DNA of 48,658 nt. Origin: an uncultured Collinsella sp. (lineage in GTDB: Bacteria; Actinomycetota; Coriobacteriia; Coriobacteriales; Coriobacteriaceae). This document shows, one piece after another, positions 1 through 7,974 of the stretch. Location: NCBI GenBank assembly GCA_900545745.1, contig URAD01000013.1, positions 1-48,658 on the forward strand, read 5' to 3'. Numbering within the stretch: the stretch's first letter is position 1; every line of letters begins with the position of its first letter. The notes under the pieces were generated by a model. It did not search any database and was not told the DNA's origin. It saw nothing but the letters and a program-made list of their open reading frames with translations. The position numbers and the translations under genes are program-made.

Positions 1-659
1 GCACGTTCGACGACATCCGCGACATCCACTACGACGGCCTGATCATCACGGGCGCGCCGGTGGAGCAGATGCCGTTCGAGGAGGTCGACTACTGGCCCGA
101 GCTCTGCCAGATCATGGATTGGTCCACCACGCACGTGCACTCTACGCTGCACATTTGTTGGGGCGCGCAGGCCGGCCTGTACCATCATTACGGCATCCAG
201 AAGTACGACCTGCCGGCAAAGGCGAGCGGCGTGTTCGAGCATTATCTGGTGAAGCCGCAAAGCCCGCTGGTCCGCGGCTTCGACGACCGTTTCTATGCCG
301 TGCATTCGCGCAACACCGATGTGCGCCGCGAGGACGTGGAGGCCGAGCCGCAGCTTGAGGTCGTGGCCGTGTCCGACGAGGTGGGCCTGTATATCGTCAA
401 GTCGACCGACAGCCGTCGCTTCTTTGTCTTTGGCCATCCCGAGTACGACACCGATACGCTGCGCCTGGAATACGAGCGCGATGTGAAGCGCGGCCTCAAT
501 CCTCAGGTGCCGGCGCATTACTTCCCGGGCGACGACCCCTCCGCCGAGCCGCGCAACGTCTGGCGCAGCCAGGCTCAGCTGCTCTATACCAACTGGCTCA
601 ACTACTACGTCTACCAGACCACGCCCTACGACCTGGCCCGCGCCGGCGAGGAGCACTAG
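1..659 (+). CDS. metA: Homoserine O-acyltransferase (MetA family), 5' end missing
   Basis: This is the C-terminal part of a MetA-family homoserine O-acyltransferase. The reading frame is already open at position 3, so the start lies upstream of the window. The enzyme activates homoserine with an acyl-CoA at the start of methionine synthesis in the cytoplasm. Visible motifs are the nucleophile Cys in HICWGAQAG and the His/Glu pair in FGHPEYD; a Cys-His-Glu triad is known for this family. The segment ITGAPVEQMPFEEVDYW carries Glu where E. coli MetA has a small residue. In the Bacillus cereus enzyme this Glu specifies acetyl-CoA, so I infer an acetyltransferase rather than a succinyltransferase. 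The gene ends 23 nt before the convergent gene at 683, with no obvious terminator between them. Confidence 0.93.
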   Translation, partial: TFDDIRDIHYDGLIITGAPVEQMPFEEVDYWPELCQIMDWSTTHVHSTLHICWGAQAGLYHHYGIQKYDLPAKASGVFEHYLVKPQSPLVRGFDDRFYAVHSRNTDVRREDVEAEPQLEVVAVSDEVGLYIVKSTDSRRFFVFGHPEYDTDTLRLEYERDVKRGLNPQVPAHYFPGDDPSAEPRNVWRSQAQLLYTNWLNYYVYQTTPYDLARAGEEH

Positions 660-682
660 GCCGCCGGGAGGTGCACCAGCCG

Positions 683-1279
683 TTAGGCGCTGATGATGTG
701 GGGTAGCGGCAGGTCGTGGGCGTCGGTGGGGATGTGGTCGACACGCTGCTCGTCAAAGGCGATGCCGATGATTTGACATGCAGGCGAGAGCATGGGCAGG
801 TAGCGGTCATAGCAGCCGCCTCCGTAGCCTAGGCGCGCGCCGGTTTGGTCGAAGGCCACGAGCGGCACAACAATCATGTCGAGTGCTTCGGCAGGCACGA
901 TAGGGAAGCGGTTGCTGTCGATGTTCGTAGCCGCAAAGGCCTGCGTGGGGTGGGCGATAAACGGAGCCGCGGACGCATCGTCGGCGGCAACTGCCCGCAT
1001 ACACATGCGCTGGCCACAAGCCACGGTGTCTGTTGCCGAGAGCATGCACGGATAGGCCACGCGCCAGCCGCGCGCGGCGGTCGCAGCGGCAAACGCGGCA
1101 GGGTCTGCCTCGGAACCCACCGCGGCATAGACGGCAACGGTGCGCGACACCGCGGCATCCAAGCGATCCGACAGCTCAACCAGCCGCGCACAGATAACGG
1201 CAGACTTTGCCGCCCGCACATCCAAATCAAGAGCATCGCGCCGAGCAATCACCGCCCGTCGCAACTCAGCCTTGTCCAT
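683..1279 (-). CDS. fau: 5-formyltetrahydrofolate cyclo-ligase
   Basis: The 198-aa product matches the 5-FCL family, which uses ATP to convert 5-formyl-THF to 5,10-methenyl-THF and returns inhibitory formylfolate to the one-carbon pool. The N-terminus MDKAELRRAVIARRDALD is the typical basic substrate-binding start, and LGYGGGCYDRYL near residue 165 is the family signature. I chose the ATG at 1279 because AGAGAGG sits about 6 nt upstream; the longer frame begins with TTG at 1306 and extends into a repeat. Length is normal for the family. It is monocistronic on the minus strand, convergent with metA and downstream of hicAB. The inverted repeat at 1297-1333 covers its leader region. Confidence 0.93.
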   Translation of the reverse strand: MDKAELRRAVIARRDALDLDVRAAKSAVICARLVELSDRLDAAVSRTVAVYAAVGSEADPAAFAAATAARGWRVAYPCMLSATDTVACGQRMCMRAVAADDASAAPFIAHPTQAFAATNIDSNRFPIVPAEALDMIVVPLVAFDQTGARLGYGGGCYDRYLPMLSPACQIIGIAFDEQRVDHIPTDAHDLPLPHIISA

Positions 1280-1296
1280 CCCGGCCCTCTCTCCCA

Positions 1297-1333
1297 AACC
1301 TACCAAAAAGGGACAGGTTTATTTTGGCAGGTT
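1297..1333. repeat. Small REP-like inverted repeat
   Basis: Twelve-base arms (AACCTACCAAAA at 1297-1308 and TTTTGGCAGGTT at 1322-1333) pair at 11 of 12 positions around a 13-nt loop containing GGGACAGG. The same GGGACAGG core recurs at 2098-2105. It lies between fau and hicB, immediately upstream of fau, and could fold in the fau leader. Confidence 0.5.
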
Positions 1334-1348
1334 TTATCTGGGCAAACG

Positions 1349-1387
1349 TCGAAGCCGCCACAAAGGCGCCCTGTGTGGCGGCTTCGA
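1349..1387. terminator. 14-bp perfect hairpin between hicB and fau
   Basis: A perfect 14-bp stem (1349-1362 with 1374-1387, arms TCGAAGCCGCCACA and its complement) lies 14 nt beyond the hicB stop codon on the minus strand. There is no adjacent T-run on either strand, so it may be a weak or factor-dependent terminator or simply a palindromic repeat. Confidence 0.45.
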
Positions 1388-1400
1388 CTCGACGTTGGCT

Positions 1401-1730
1401 TCACAGCGCCGCAGCGATCGCTTCAGTCACAAACTTATTGAGTGACTCACCCTTCTTTGCCGCTGCCAGCGCTGCTTGCTTGTGGAGCTCAGAGCCCGTT
1501 CTTACGTTGAACGAGCCCTTAAAAGCCCGCTCGGGTTCCTTGCCCTTCTCGGCGCAAAACTCAAGGTAATCGTCGACGGCGTCGTGGAAGCATTGCTCCA
1601 CTTCTTCAGCCGTGGAGCCTTCAAATACGATTGCGTCCCTAATGCCGGCGACCATACCTGTTAGCACATGCTGTTCGGCATTGAACTCGACCGGGGCGAA
1701 ATAACCTTTGTATGCCAAAACGTTACTCAT
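1401..1730 (-). CDS. hicB: HicB-family antitoxin
   Basis: The 109-aa product fits HicB antitoxins, which neutralise HicA and repress the operon. Residues 1-65 form the degraded RNase H-like HicB fold (YFAPVEFNAEQHVLTGMV, then an acidic VDDYLEFC helix). Residues 75-109 resemble a short DNA-binding helical tail (NVRTGSELHKQAALAAAKKG, then SLNKFVTEAI) of ribbon-helix-helix type. The ATG at 1730 has GGAGG 5 nt upstream; the frame also has an upstream start at 1745 that lacks this support. It overlaps the 3' end of hicA by 8 nt, so the two are translationally coupled in the order hicA-hicB. Confidence 0.9.
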   Translation of the reverse strand: MSNVLAYKGYFAPVEFNAEQHVLTGMVAGIRDAIVFEGSTAEEVEQCFHDAVDDYLEFCAEKGKEPERAFKGSFNVRTGSELHKQAALAAAKKGESLNKFVTEAIAAAL

Positions 1731-1986
1731 GACTACCTCCGACATCTTGCAGAAAGCGAACGATGTTTCGAATGGTCCCCGCTGTCAATTCGTCAGATGG
1801 ATGAGGCGCGTGCATTACGAACATCCTGCCATCTGATGGCCTGTAGAAGCGAACGCGCGATCCGGATGTCTTGCCTTTGCTGTCCATTTCAAAGCCATAT
1901 GAAGCCATGACTTTTAAAAAATCCGCATACCGATAAGTTGAAGGGCAGCTAAACAGTTGGGCGATGAGTTTATCGGATCGAGTCAT
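1723..1986 (-). CDS. hicA: HicA-family mRNA interferase toxin
   Basis: The 87-aa product is a HicA toxin, a small dsRBD-like ribonuclease that cleaves mRNA in the ribosome-bound or free state when HicB is lost. Visible motifs are the helix DFLKVMASYGFEMD, the strand SGSRVRFYRP and the late MHAPHPSDEL. Many HicA proteins carry the catalytic His in a GSH motif; here that position is Arg (GSR), as in a subset of the family, and the two His of HAPHP remain. Activity is therefore probable but not certain. The start at 1986 has GAGGCGGG just upstream. A palindrome at 2001-2021 overlapping the promoter suggests repression by HicB. Confidence 0.88.
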   Translation of the reverse strand: MTRSDKLIAQLFSCPSTYRYADFLKVMASYGFEMDSKGKTSGSRVRFYRPSDGRMFVMHAPHPSDELTAGTIRNIVRFLQDVGGSHE

Positions 1987-2000
1987 CCCGCCTCACATTC

Positions 2001-2038
2001 TGCAACTATATTCTAGTTGCAATTTCAGGTCGTTGCAA
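2001..2038 (-). promoter_or_regulatory. hicAB promoter with palindromic operator
   Basis: On the minus strand TTGCAA (2033-2038), a 17-nt spacer and TAGAAT (2010-2015) form a good sigma-A promoter. A perfect 8-bp palindrome, TGCAACTA (2001-2008) and TAGTTGCA (2014-2021) with 5 nt between, overlays the -10 element. Its position fits an autorepressor site for HicB with or without HicA. Confidence 0.65.
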
Positions 2039-2093
2039 GCACCTCTACTATAGAACATGTGTGCGTATAGAACAAGTGTTCGAATCGCCACTG

Positions 2094-2330
2094 AGAAAGG
2101 GGACAGGCACCTTTGTGGTGGTCTGTGCTGTGATGGGCGTCTGCGGCGGTTTGTCTCGATCTATAACAGTAACTCGGCAAAATTGGACTTAGATGTTACA
2201 GATTGAGACAAAGAGCTGGTGCCGTTCGGGAACGTCTCGATCTGTAACATCTGGAGCCGATATTGCCGTCTAGATGTTACAGATTAAGACAAACCGCCGC
2301 GGTGGGCTGCGCCGCCTCGCCCAAGCCGCA
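2094..2330. repeat. Gene-free repeat block: four alternating copies of a 20-bp unit
   Basis: No credible ORF lies between hicA and the M16C gene. The block opens with a GGGACAGG-containing stretch near 2094-2120. Four copies of a unit related to TGTCTCGATCTGTAACATCT follow in alternating orientation, at about 2150-2168 (+), 2191-2212 (-), 2234-2252 (+) and 2271-2293 (-). The first and last copies also share a GCGGCGGTT extension, so 2143-2168 and 2275-2300 pair at 23 of 26 positions. The whole is an imperfect 158-bp inverted repeat, compatible with a MITE or REP-type element; it encodes no transposase. Confidence 0.7.
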
Positions 2331-2372
2331 AAAAAAGGTAGATTTCCGGGCATGTCCCAAAAATCTACCTTT
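2331..2372 (-). terminator. Rho-independent terminator of the M16C peptidase gene
   Basis: A 12-bp perfect stem (2334-2345 with 2361-2372, arm AAAGGTAGATTT) sits just past the stop codon at 2378. On the minus strand it runs into a T tract (complement of A at 2331-2336). Confidence 0.85.
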
Positions 2373-2377
2373 GTGCG

Positions 2378-5300
2378 TTAGCCCAGCAGGTCGATGACGT
2401 TAAAGCCGGCGTTGCTCTTGGCGATGACTTCGCGGCTGCCAAAGACGCAGGTGGGCGACTCGGCTGCGATGCGCGTCACGTCGGCGCCGAGCGAGCGCAG
2501 CTCAACGGGCGTGGCGGCGAGCATCTGGGCGCGACGCTCCTCGCGCGCATGCGGATCGAGTCCGGCCAGGTAGGTCGTGTTGCGGCGCTTGGTGAGCGCG
2601 TACGGCTTCACCGGCGCGTCCATGCCGCTCACGCAGCTCACGATAAAGCCCTCAAAGGCGGCCTCGTCGGGCTCAAAGCTGCCGAGCCATTCACCTGCGC
2701 GCGCCACGCGCTCAATCGAGGGGTCGATTGCCGGGTCGCGGTAGGTGTAGAACGCCGCCTGGCGCTCGCCGGCTGCGCGGAATCCGCAGCCGTACGCGCC
2801 GCCCTTCACGCGAATCTCGTTCCACAGGTAATCGTAGGAGAGCGCGTTGGCAGCCACGGCCCAAGCGCCTGTCACGTCAATGCCCAGGCGACGCGGATCG
2901 CACGCACGCGCGGCAAAGCAGATGTCGCTGGGGATCACGAAAGCCTCGTGGCGGTCGCACGGCGCCGGCACCGCGAGCGCGTCGCGGCCGGCACCATCGC
3001 CCGCATCCAGCCCCAGGTCGCCCGCGGCATCCCAGTACGCGTCAAAGTCCTCGTCGCTGCCGGTAAAGCTCGCCATGCAGCCATCGGCCACAAAGATGCG
3101 CTCCGCCAGCTCGGCAAGCTTGGTACGCAGCCCGTCCACGCGCTCGTCAAAGTGCTCGAGCAAATCGCGCAGGAACAGATAGAAATCAACGCCCGAAAGC
3201 TGCTCGCGCACCACGGCCGAAGGCGAGCTGTAGCTCATCGCGCGACCGAGTGCCGCCGAGTGGCCGTTGTTGATAAAGCCCTGCTCAAGCCCAATGCGAA
3301 TCTGCGTGAGCACGTCGCGCATGCGGTCGGCGTCGGCGTCTGCCAAAAGCGTGCTCGACCATACCTCGCGCGGCAGACTCGCCAGTGCATCGATCTTCTC
3401 GGACAGGGCGCCGGCGCTCACCAGCAGGTAGGGGCGCACGCCGTCTACTTCGGGCTGCGTCATGACTTCGGTCGTAAAGCTCAAAAAGCCGAGCTTGCCG
3501 GCGAGCAAGTTATCGAGTTCCTCGGCCGAGTGCTCGCGCGTGGGTAGCTGCTTAAGCAGGCGGCAGAGCAGTGTCACATAGGGCAGGTCCTCAAACGTGA
3601 CGCAGCTCAGGTCGAAATACTGCATGGCGTAGGCCAGGCGGTTGGTGGGGATGCCGTGGCGCAGGCAGGGGATGGGCGCGGTCGTGTCCACGACCAGCGG
3701 CGGCTCGGGGCGCGCCTCGCCAATGTCGGACACGCGCAGGCGCGGCAGCGTGGCCTTGGCCTCGGGCGTGTCTTCCGCCTCCTGCGCGGCACGCAGCGCG
3801 GCCGTGCGCTCGACCACGTCGGCCAGCTCGGCATCGGTCATGGCATCGCGCTTGGCTGCTAGCTCGGCGGCCTCGGCACCCTCCGAACCCTCGGCGGCGT
3901 CCACCGGCACCAGCTCGACCAGCGCCATGTGATCGTTTTCCAGCACCAGCTCGCGCAGCAGGTCCTCAAAATAGCTGCCGTCCAGTTCGCTACGCAGCTC
4001 CTCGTACACCGGGCCGTACTTGAGCGCCAGCGTCGCGGCGTCGTCATCGTAGAGCCACGTGCTCAGCGCGTCGCACGCAATGGCCACGCCGTCGGCGATA
4101 CCGTAGTCGCGCTGGCGCAGGTCGTATTCGTTGCTGCTGATGATGGCTTCCAGGCGCTCGCGCGGAACGCCATGCTCGCATAGGTCGCGGCAGGCGTCCT
4201 GGAACACGCGGCGCAGCTCGCGCGCCACGCCGGGCTGCGCGTTTTGCAGCATGATGAGCTCGTAGGGCTGAAGGCTCTCGGCCGCGGTGTAGCTCACCAC
4301 GTTGCCGCCCAGGCCGGCGGCCAGAATGGCCTTCTTAACCGGTGCTTCGTTGGAGCCCAGCAGTGCCTCGAACAGGATATCCGCCGCGATCGTGCGCTTG
4401 CGGTCGAGCGCGCTGCCCAGCACCAGGCCCAGGCCCACCAAGGCGTTCTCGGGCGTGGTTGCCATCTCGACGCGCTTATACTCGCAGGTCACGGGTGCCT
4501 GCACGCCCAGCGGATTGGGCGTCAGCGTGGACGGGTCCTCGCCGGCGGCGACGGCAGCGTCCATGCGGCAGCTCGCGGCACTCGGCTGCGACAGATAACG
4601 CTCGTCCAAAAACGCCAGCGCGCGGTCCACATCTAGGTCGCCGTAGAGCGTTGTATAAGAGTTGGAAGGATTGTAGTGGCGCGCGTGCGTGTCCAGGAAC
4701 TGCTCGTAGGTGAGCGCGGGGATCGCGCGCGGGTCGCCACCGCTCTCGTGTGCATAGGCGGTGTCGGGGTAGAGCGCGGCGTTGACGGCGTCGTCCAGCA
4801 CGCTCATGGGGTCGGACAGCGCGCCCTTCATCTCGTTGAACACCACGCCGTTATAGCGCAGCGTGCCCTCGCGTAGGCTCGCGGCGCCGCCCTCGCCCTC
4901 GGCACCCTCCGGCAGGTCCAGCTCGTAGTGCCAGCCCTCCTGCTCAAAAATGGTGGGTTTGGTATAGATGGCCGGGTTGAACACCGCGTCCAGGTACACG
5001 TCCATCAGGTTGTACAAATCCTGCTCGTTGGTGGTGGCAACGGGGTAGATGGTCTTGTCGGGGTAGGTCATGGCGTTGAGGAACGTCTGCATGGAGCTCT
5101 TGATCAGGTCGACAAACGGCTCCTTGACGGGGAACTTGGCCGACCCACACAGCACCGAGTGCTCAAGAATATGGAACACACCGGTGGAATCGGCCGGCGG
5201 CGTCTTAAAGCCAATGGCAAAAGCCTTGTTTTCGTCGTCGCACGCCAGGTACAGCAGACGAGCGCCCGAGGCAGTGTGTCGCAGCACGTAAGCGTCCGAG

Positions 5301-5410
5301 TCGAGCTCGGGCACGGTCTCGCGGCGCTCGACGGCAAAGCCGTGGCAGGTAGTGCCGGGCACCAGCAGTGCAGCGGCTGCGGCGCGCGGGTCGGTTGAGG
5401 TGGTGGGCAT
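2378..5410 (-). CDS. M16C-family zinc metallopeptidase (presequence protease-like)
   Basis: The 1010-aa product is a large M16C peptidase related to organellar PreP and bacterial insulinase-like proteins. It probably degrades peptides of moderate size within a closed two-halved chamber. The inverted zinc motif H-x-x-E-H appears as HILEH about 75 residues in, followed by LCGSAKFPVKEPFVDL and NAMTYPDKTIYPVAT, which are conserved around the active site. The second half (from about residue 520) has no HxxEH, as expected for the non-catalytic half. No signal peptide is visible, so it is probably cytoplasmic. I chose ATG 5410, with AAAGGAG 7 nt upstream; the in-frame extension to 5635 runs through promoter-like, low-quality sequence. 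It appears monocistronic, with a clear terminator at 2331-2372. Confidence 0.93.
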   Translation of the reverse strand: MPTTSTDPRAAAAALLVPGTTCHGFAVERRETVPELDSDAYVLRHTASGARLLYLACDDENKAFAIGFKTPPADSTGVFHILEHSVLCGSAKFPVKEPFVDLIKSSMQTFLNAMTYPDKTIYPVATTNEQDLYNLMDVYLDAVFNPAIYTKPTIFEQEGWHYELDLPEGAEGEGGAASLREGTLRYNGVVFNEMKGALSDPMSVLDDAVNAALYPDTAYAHESGGDPRAIPALTYEQFLDTHARHYNPSNSYTTLYGDLDVDRALAFLDERYLSQPSAASCRMDAAVAAGEDPSTLTPNPLGVQAPVTCEYKRVEMATTPENALVGLGLVLGSALDRKRTIAADILFEALLGSNEAPVKKAILAAGLGGNVVSYTAAESLQPYELIMLQNAQPGVARELRRVFQDACRDLCEHGVPRERLEAIISSNEYDLRQRDYGIADGVAIACDALSTWLYDDDAATLALKYGPVYEELRSELDGSYFEDLLRELVLENDHMALVELVPVDAAEGSEGAEAAELAAKRDAMTDAELADVVERTAALRAAQEAEDTPEAKATLPRLRVSDIGEARPEPPLVVDTTAPIPCLRHGIPTNRLAYAMQYFDLSCVTFEDLPYVTLLCRLLKQLPTREHSAEELDNLLAGKLGFLSFTTEVMTQPEVDGVRPYLLVSAGALSEKIDALASLPREVWSSTLLADADADRMRDVLTQIRIGLEQGFINNGHSAALGRAMSYSSPSAVVREQLSGVDFYLFLRDLLEHFDERVDGLRTKLAELAERIFVADGCMASFTGSDEDFDAYWDAAGDLGLDAGDGAGRDALAVPAPCDRHEAFVIPSDICFAARACDPRRLGIDVTGAWAVAANALSYDYLWNEIRVKGGAYGCGFRAAGERQAAFYTYRDPAIDPSIERVARAGEWLGSFEPDEAAFEGFIVSCVSGMDAPVKPYALTKRRNTTYLAGLDPHAREERRAQMLAATPVELRSLGADVTRIAAESPTCVFGSREVIAKSNAGFNVIDLLG

Positions 5411-5619
5411 ATGCAGTCTCCTTTGACGCCCCAGCGGGGGCGAATCGAGTCGAATCCTCGAGAGTATACCCATATGGGGCCGCGACCCTGCGGCGAACTG
5501 GAGACGATGCCAGCGGATTGGGCGAAGGGCTCGCGTGCCCGCCGCACGAGCGTGGAAAATTGGACACTCGCCAAACGAGAGTGGATATTCGGAAATCCTC
5601 GCTCGTCCATCACTCGCGT

Positions 5620-5860
5620 ATCTCTCGTCTCTCATTCGTTTCTAATATGAGAGATGACAGGAAGATGAGAGAAAATTATGAGAGATAACTGAGCAGCAAA
5701 GAGACGGGCAATCATGGTATTGTCTCAATACCGATTGTTCTACCAGCAAAAATATGTATAAATGAAGCAAATGGTAGACATTCCATCTCTATCTATCTCT
5801 TATCTCTAAGCCGAGAGATAGAGAGATAGATGAGAGATAATTACGAGAGATAACTGAGAG
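5620..5860. promoter_or_regulatory. Repeat-rich control region upstream of the AlbA_2 gene
   Basis: The 5411-5915 gap holds no gene. It contains the motif GAGAGAT many times. A 20-bp direct repeat with one mismatch sits at 5674-5693 and 5839-5858 (core GAGAGATAACTGAG). An inverted repeat pairs about 5785-5807 with 5814-5836, built from TATCTCT/AGAGATA units, and another pairs TCTCTCAT (near 5630) with ATGAGAGA (near 5647). A possible promoter is TTGTTC (5735-5740), a 16-nt spacer and TATAAA (5757-5762). The repeats flank it on both sides, as expected for operators, most simply of the adjacent regulator itself. Confidence 0.55.
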
Positions 5861-5915
5861 ACGAGGGAAATCTATCCGCGGCATTCTCCGCAGGACCGAG
5901 CGAAAGGACGTGCAG

Positions 5916-7382
5916 ATGAACGAAAACGAGCTGACCGGTCTGCTTGAGTCTTTAAGGCGTATGGGCTCGGATGATCTTAACGTCGAAGTGAAGGAGAGCG
6001 CCACGACGCTTTCCCGCGATGTGTGGGAAACGGTGAGCGCATTCGCGAACACTGCCGGCGGAATCATCGTGCTCGGAGTGAGTGAGCGCGCAGGTTTTGT
6101 CCCGGTTGAGAACTTCGAGACCGAGAAAGTGCTCAACCAATTTGTGTCAGGCATGGGTGATGCGGGCGGTCGAGGAAAGCTGGCCAATCCGCCTAAATAC
6201 ACGATCGAGCGAGTGGAGCTTCAGGGCGTCATCGTTCTCGTCATTACGATTGAGGAGCTCGATCCGTCGAGCAAGCCCTGCTATGTCATAGAGCGGGGCG
6301 CCCAGGGCGGCAGCTACAAGCGCATCGATGACAAAGATGTGCCGCTTTCATCGACCGAGGTGCTCACATTGGCGTCATACGGTCGAGCGACTCCGAGCGA
6401 TCGGGACGCGGTGGCGGGTGCGGGCGCGGACAATCTCGACGAGACGCTGGTCGACCGTACGATAGATCGGGCTTTCTCGTTGACGCCCCGGGCAATGCGC
6501 GGCGCGCCGGACAAACAAACGAAGCTGGAGCGCCTAAATATCCTTGATTCCCAGGGCAATGTCACCAAGGCTGGACTCCTAGTTGTGGGCACCTACCCTC
6601 AGCAGTTCTATCCCAAGCTCTTCATTGACGTGGCTGTCCATGCGGGAACTCAGAAGGGCATGGCGGGGTCGCTGAGGTTCATGGACCGCACAATCTGTGA
6701 GGGAGCGTTGGGCGAGATGATTTCGGATGCTGTCGCGGCCGTCGCCAAGAATTTGCGGCGAACCTCGACCGTCCAAGGCGTCTCGCGTGTCGACTCGCTG
6801 GAGATTCCCGAGGAGGTTCTGCGCGAGGCAATCGCCAACGCCGTAATCCATCGAGAATACGGGGATCGGTTCTGTGGACAATCGATTGCCGTCGACGTCT
6901 TTGACGATCGTGTCGAGGTGACGAATCCTGGCGGCCTTTACGGGGGAAAGACTCGCGAGAACTTGTTTGACGGCAGCTCCCGATGCCGTAACGCGACGCT
7001 CGTGAAACTCATGTCGATTGTCCCGCTGCCGGATGGCGCAGGTTCGCCGGCTGAGGGCAATGGCTCGGGCATCCCGATGATGATCGATGCCATGCGCGCG
7101 CATGGTCTGGCCGAGCCCCTGTTCTGCCCGGGGTTCGATCGGTTCAAGGTCGTACTTTACCGTTCAAAGATCGAGCCGGTCGATCATGGCGGGGGCTTAA
7201 TTGTGACGGCACTCAAACACTACGGCGAGCTGGGGACGCGTGAGCTGGCAGAACGTACGGGGCTTACAATTTCCCAGGTAAGGTCGCGCGTCAACGCGCT
7301 CATTGCTCAAGGCGAGCTTGAGCCCACGGCGCCGGCGACGAGCCGCAACCGCAAGTATCGACTGTCAGAGCGCGTGGAATAA
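5916..7382 (+). CDS. AlbA_2 (Schlafen-type) domain transcriptional regulator
   Basis: The 488-aa product has the architecture of COG2865-type predicted regulators. An AlbA_2/Schlafen AlbA domain lies at about residues 15-135 (VKESATTLSRDVWETV, then AFANTAGGIIVLGV). An HATPase_c_4-like region lies at about 300-400 (LREAIANAVIHREYGD, then DDRVEVTNPGGL). A C-terminal winged helix lies at about 430-480 (ELAERTGLTISQVRSRVNAL). Such proteins are annotated as nucleic-acid-binding regulators, and some act in stress or phage response; the precise role is unknown. ATG 5916 is preferred over GTG 5910 because AAGGA lies 7 nt before it. Clustered GAGAGAT repeats upstream suggest autoregulation. It stands alone, and its C-terminus faces the minus-strand gene at 7483. 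Confidence 0.85.
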   Translation: MNENELTGLLESLRRMGSDDLNVEVKESATTLSRDVWETVSAFANTAGGIIVLGVSERAGFVPVENFETEKVLNQFVSGMGDAGGRGKLANPPKYTIERVELQGVIVLVITIEELDPSSKPCYVIERGAQGGSYKRIDDKDVPLSSTEVLTLASYGRATPSDRDAVAGAGADNLDETLVDRTIDRAFSLTPRAMRGAPDKQTKLERLNILDSQGNVTKAGLLVVGTYPQQFYPKLFIDVAVHAGTQKGMAGSLRFMDRTICEGALGEMISDAVAAVAKNLRRTSTVQGVSRVDSLEIPEEVLREAIANAVIHREYGDRFCGQSIAVDVFDDRVEVTNPGGLYGGKTRENLFDGSSRCRNATLVKLMSIVPLPDGAGSPAEGNGSGIPMMIDAMRAHGLAEPLFCPGFDRFKVVLYRSKIEPVDHGGGLIVTALKHYGELGTRELAERTGLTISQVRSRVNALIAQGELEPTAPATSRNRKYRLSERVE

Positions 7383-7482
7383 ATGCGTTAGTGGACGAGG
7401 CGACCCAATAATCGACCCTCAATTGGCGCCCACTAAGGTAAAGCGGTTGTTGCTCAGTCGACGGTGATGCTGAAGACTCGGC

Positions 7483-7974
7483 TTACGCCGGCATGGCCCC
7501 GAACCCGTCCATCAAGAACAGCCTAAGAACCAGCTTGATGACATTTCCCGGTTTGACTTCAGCCGCGTCAAAGACGTGGCGCTCGGCGAGCTCGCTGCAG
7601 TATGCATAGATGTCGCGGATAAGGTCCGCGCCCGAAAGCGTAAACATGTAGCCTGCGTCCGAAAGCGCATTGGGCGCGGCGGGCAACTTGGCCATGTGGC
7701 AGAACGTTTGCAGGTCGGGCGCCATAACATTCTGGTAGTCGAGGTGGCCGCCGGCATCCTGTTCGGCAAGCTCCAATTGGCGCACGAAATCCAGCGCCGC
7801 TGCCAGCACAAAGCTCGGCGTAGGCGCGTTGACGTCCTGAGTGGTCGCCACGAGCCTGCCCGCCGCCTGCGTGACAAGCCAAGCGACCTCGCGCTGGCAA
7901 CGCACGGCCTTGCGCGTAACCGGCTTGATGGACGAAGAAGAAACGCTTCCCTTAGGCGGATTCGAAACAGCCAC
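7483..7974 (-). CDS. Hypothetical protein, 163 aa
   Basis: I do not recognise this family. The frame is supported by a strong GGGAGG 5 nt before a GTG start at 7974 and by codon use like its neighbours. The first 25 residues are Ser/Pro/Lys-rich and probably disordered. The rest looks soluble and mainly helical (CQREVAWLVTQAAGRLVATT, then SFVLAAALDFVRQLELAE), with no transmembrane segment or signal peptide. The middle resembles small DNA-binding or histone-fold-like helical proteins only in composition, which is not enough to assign a function. It is convergent with the AlbA_2 gene and divergent from the HNH gene at 8190. Confidence 0.7.
   Translation of the reverse strand: MAVSNPPKGSVSSSSIKPVTRKAVRCQREVAWLVTQAAGRLVATTQDVNAPTPSFVLAAALDFVRQLELAEQDAGGHLDYQNVMAPDLQTFCHMAKLPAAPNALSDAGYMFTLSGADLIRDIYAYCSELAERHVFDAAEVKPGNVIKLVLRLFLMDGFGAMPA

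Noticed and set aside
5411..5635. N-terminal extension of the M16C peptidase
   Set aside because: It covers the promoter-like region and has no family similarity; ATG 5410 has AAAGGAG at good spacing.
5641..5860. Possible CRISPR array in the GAGAGAT repeats
   Set aside because: Repeats are short, unequal in spacing and inverted as well as direct; there are no regular spacers and no cas genes.
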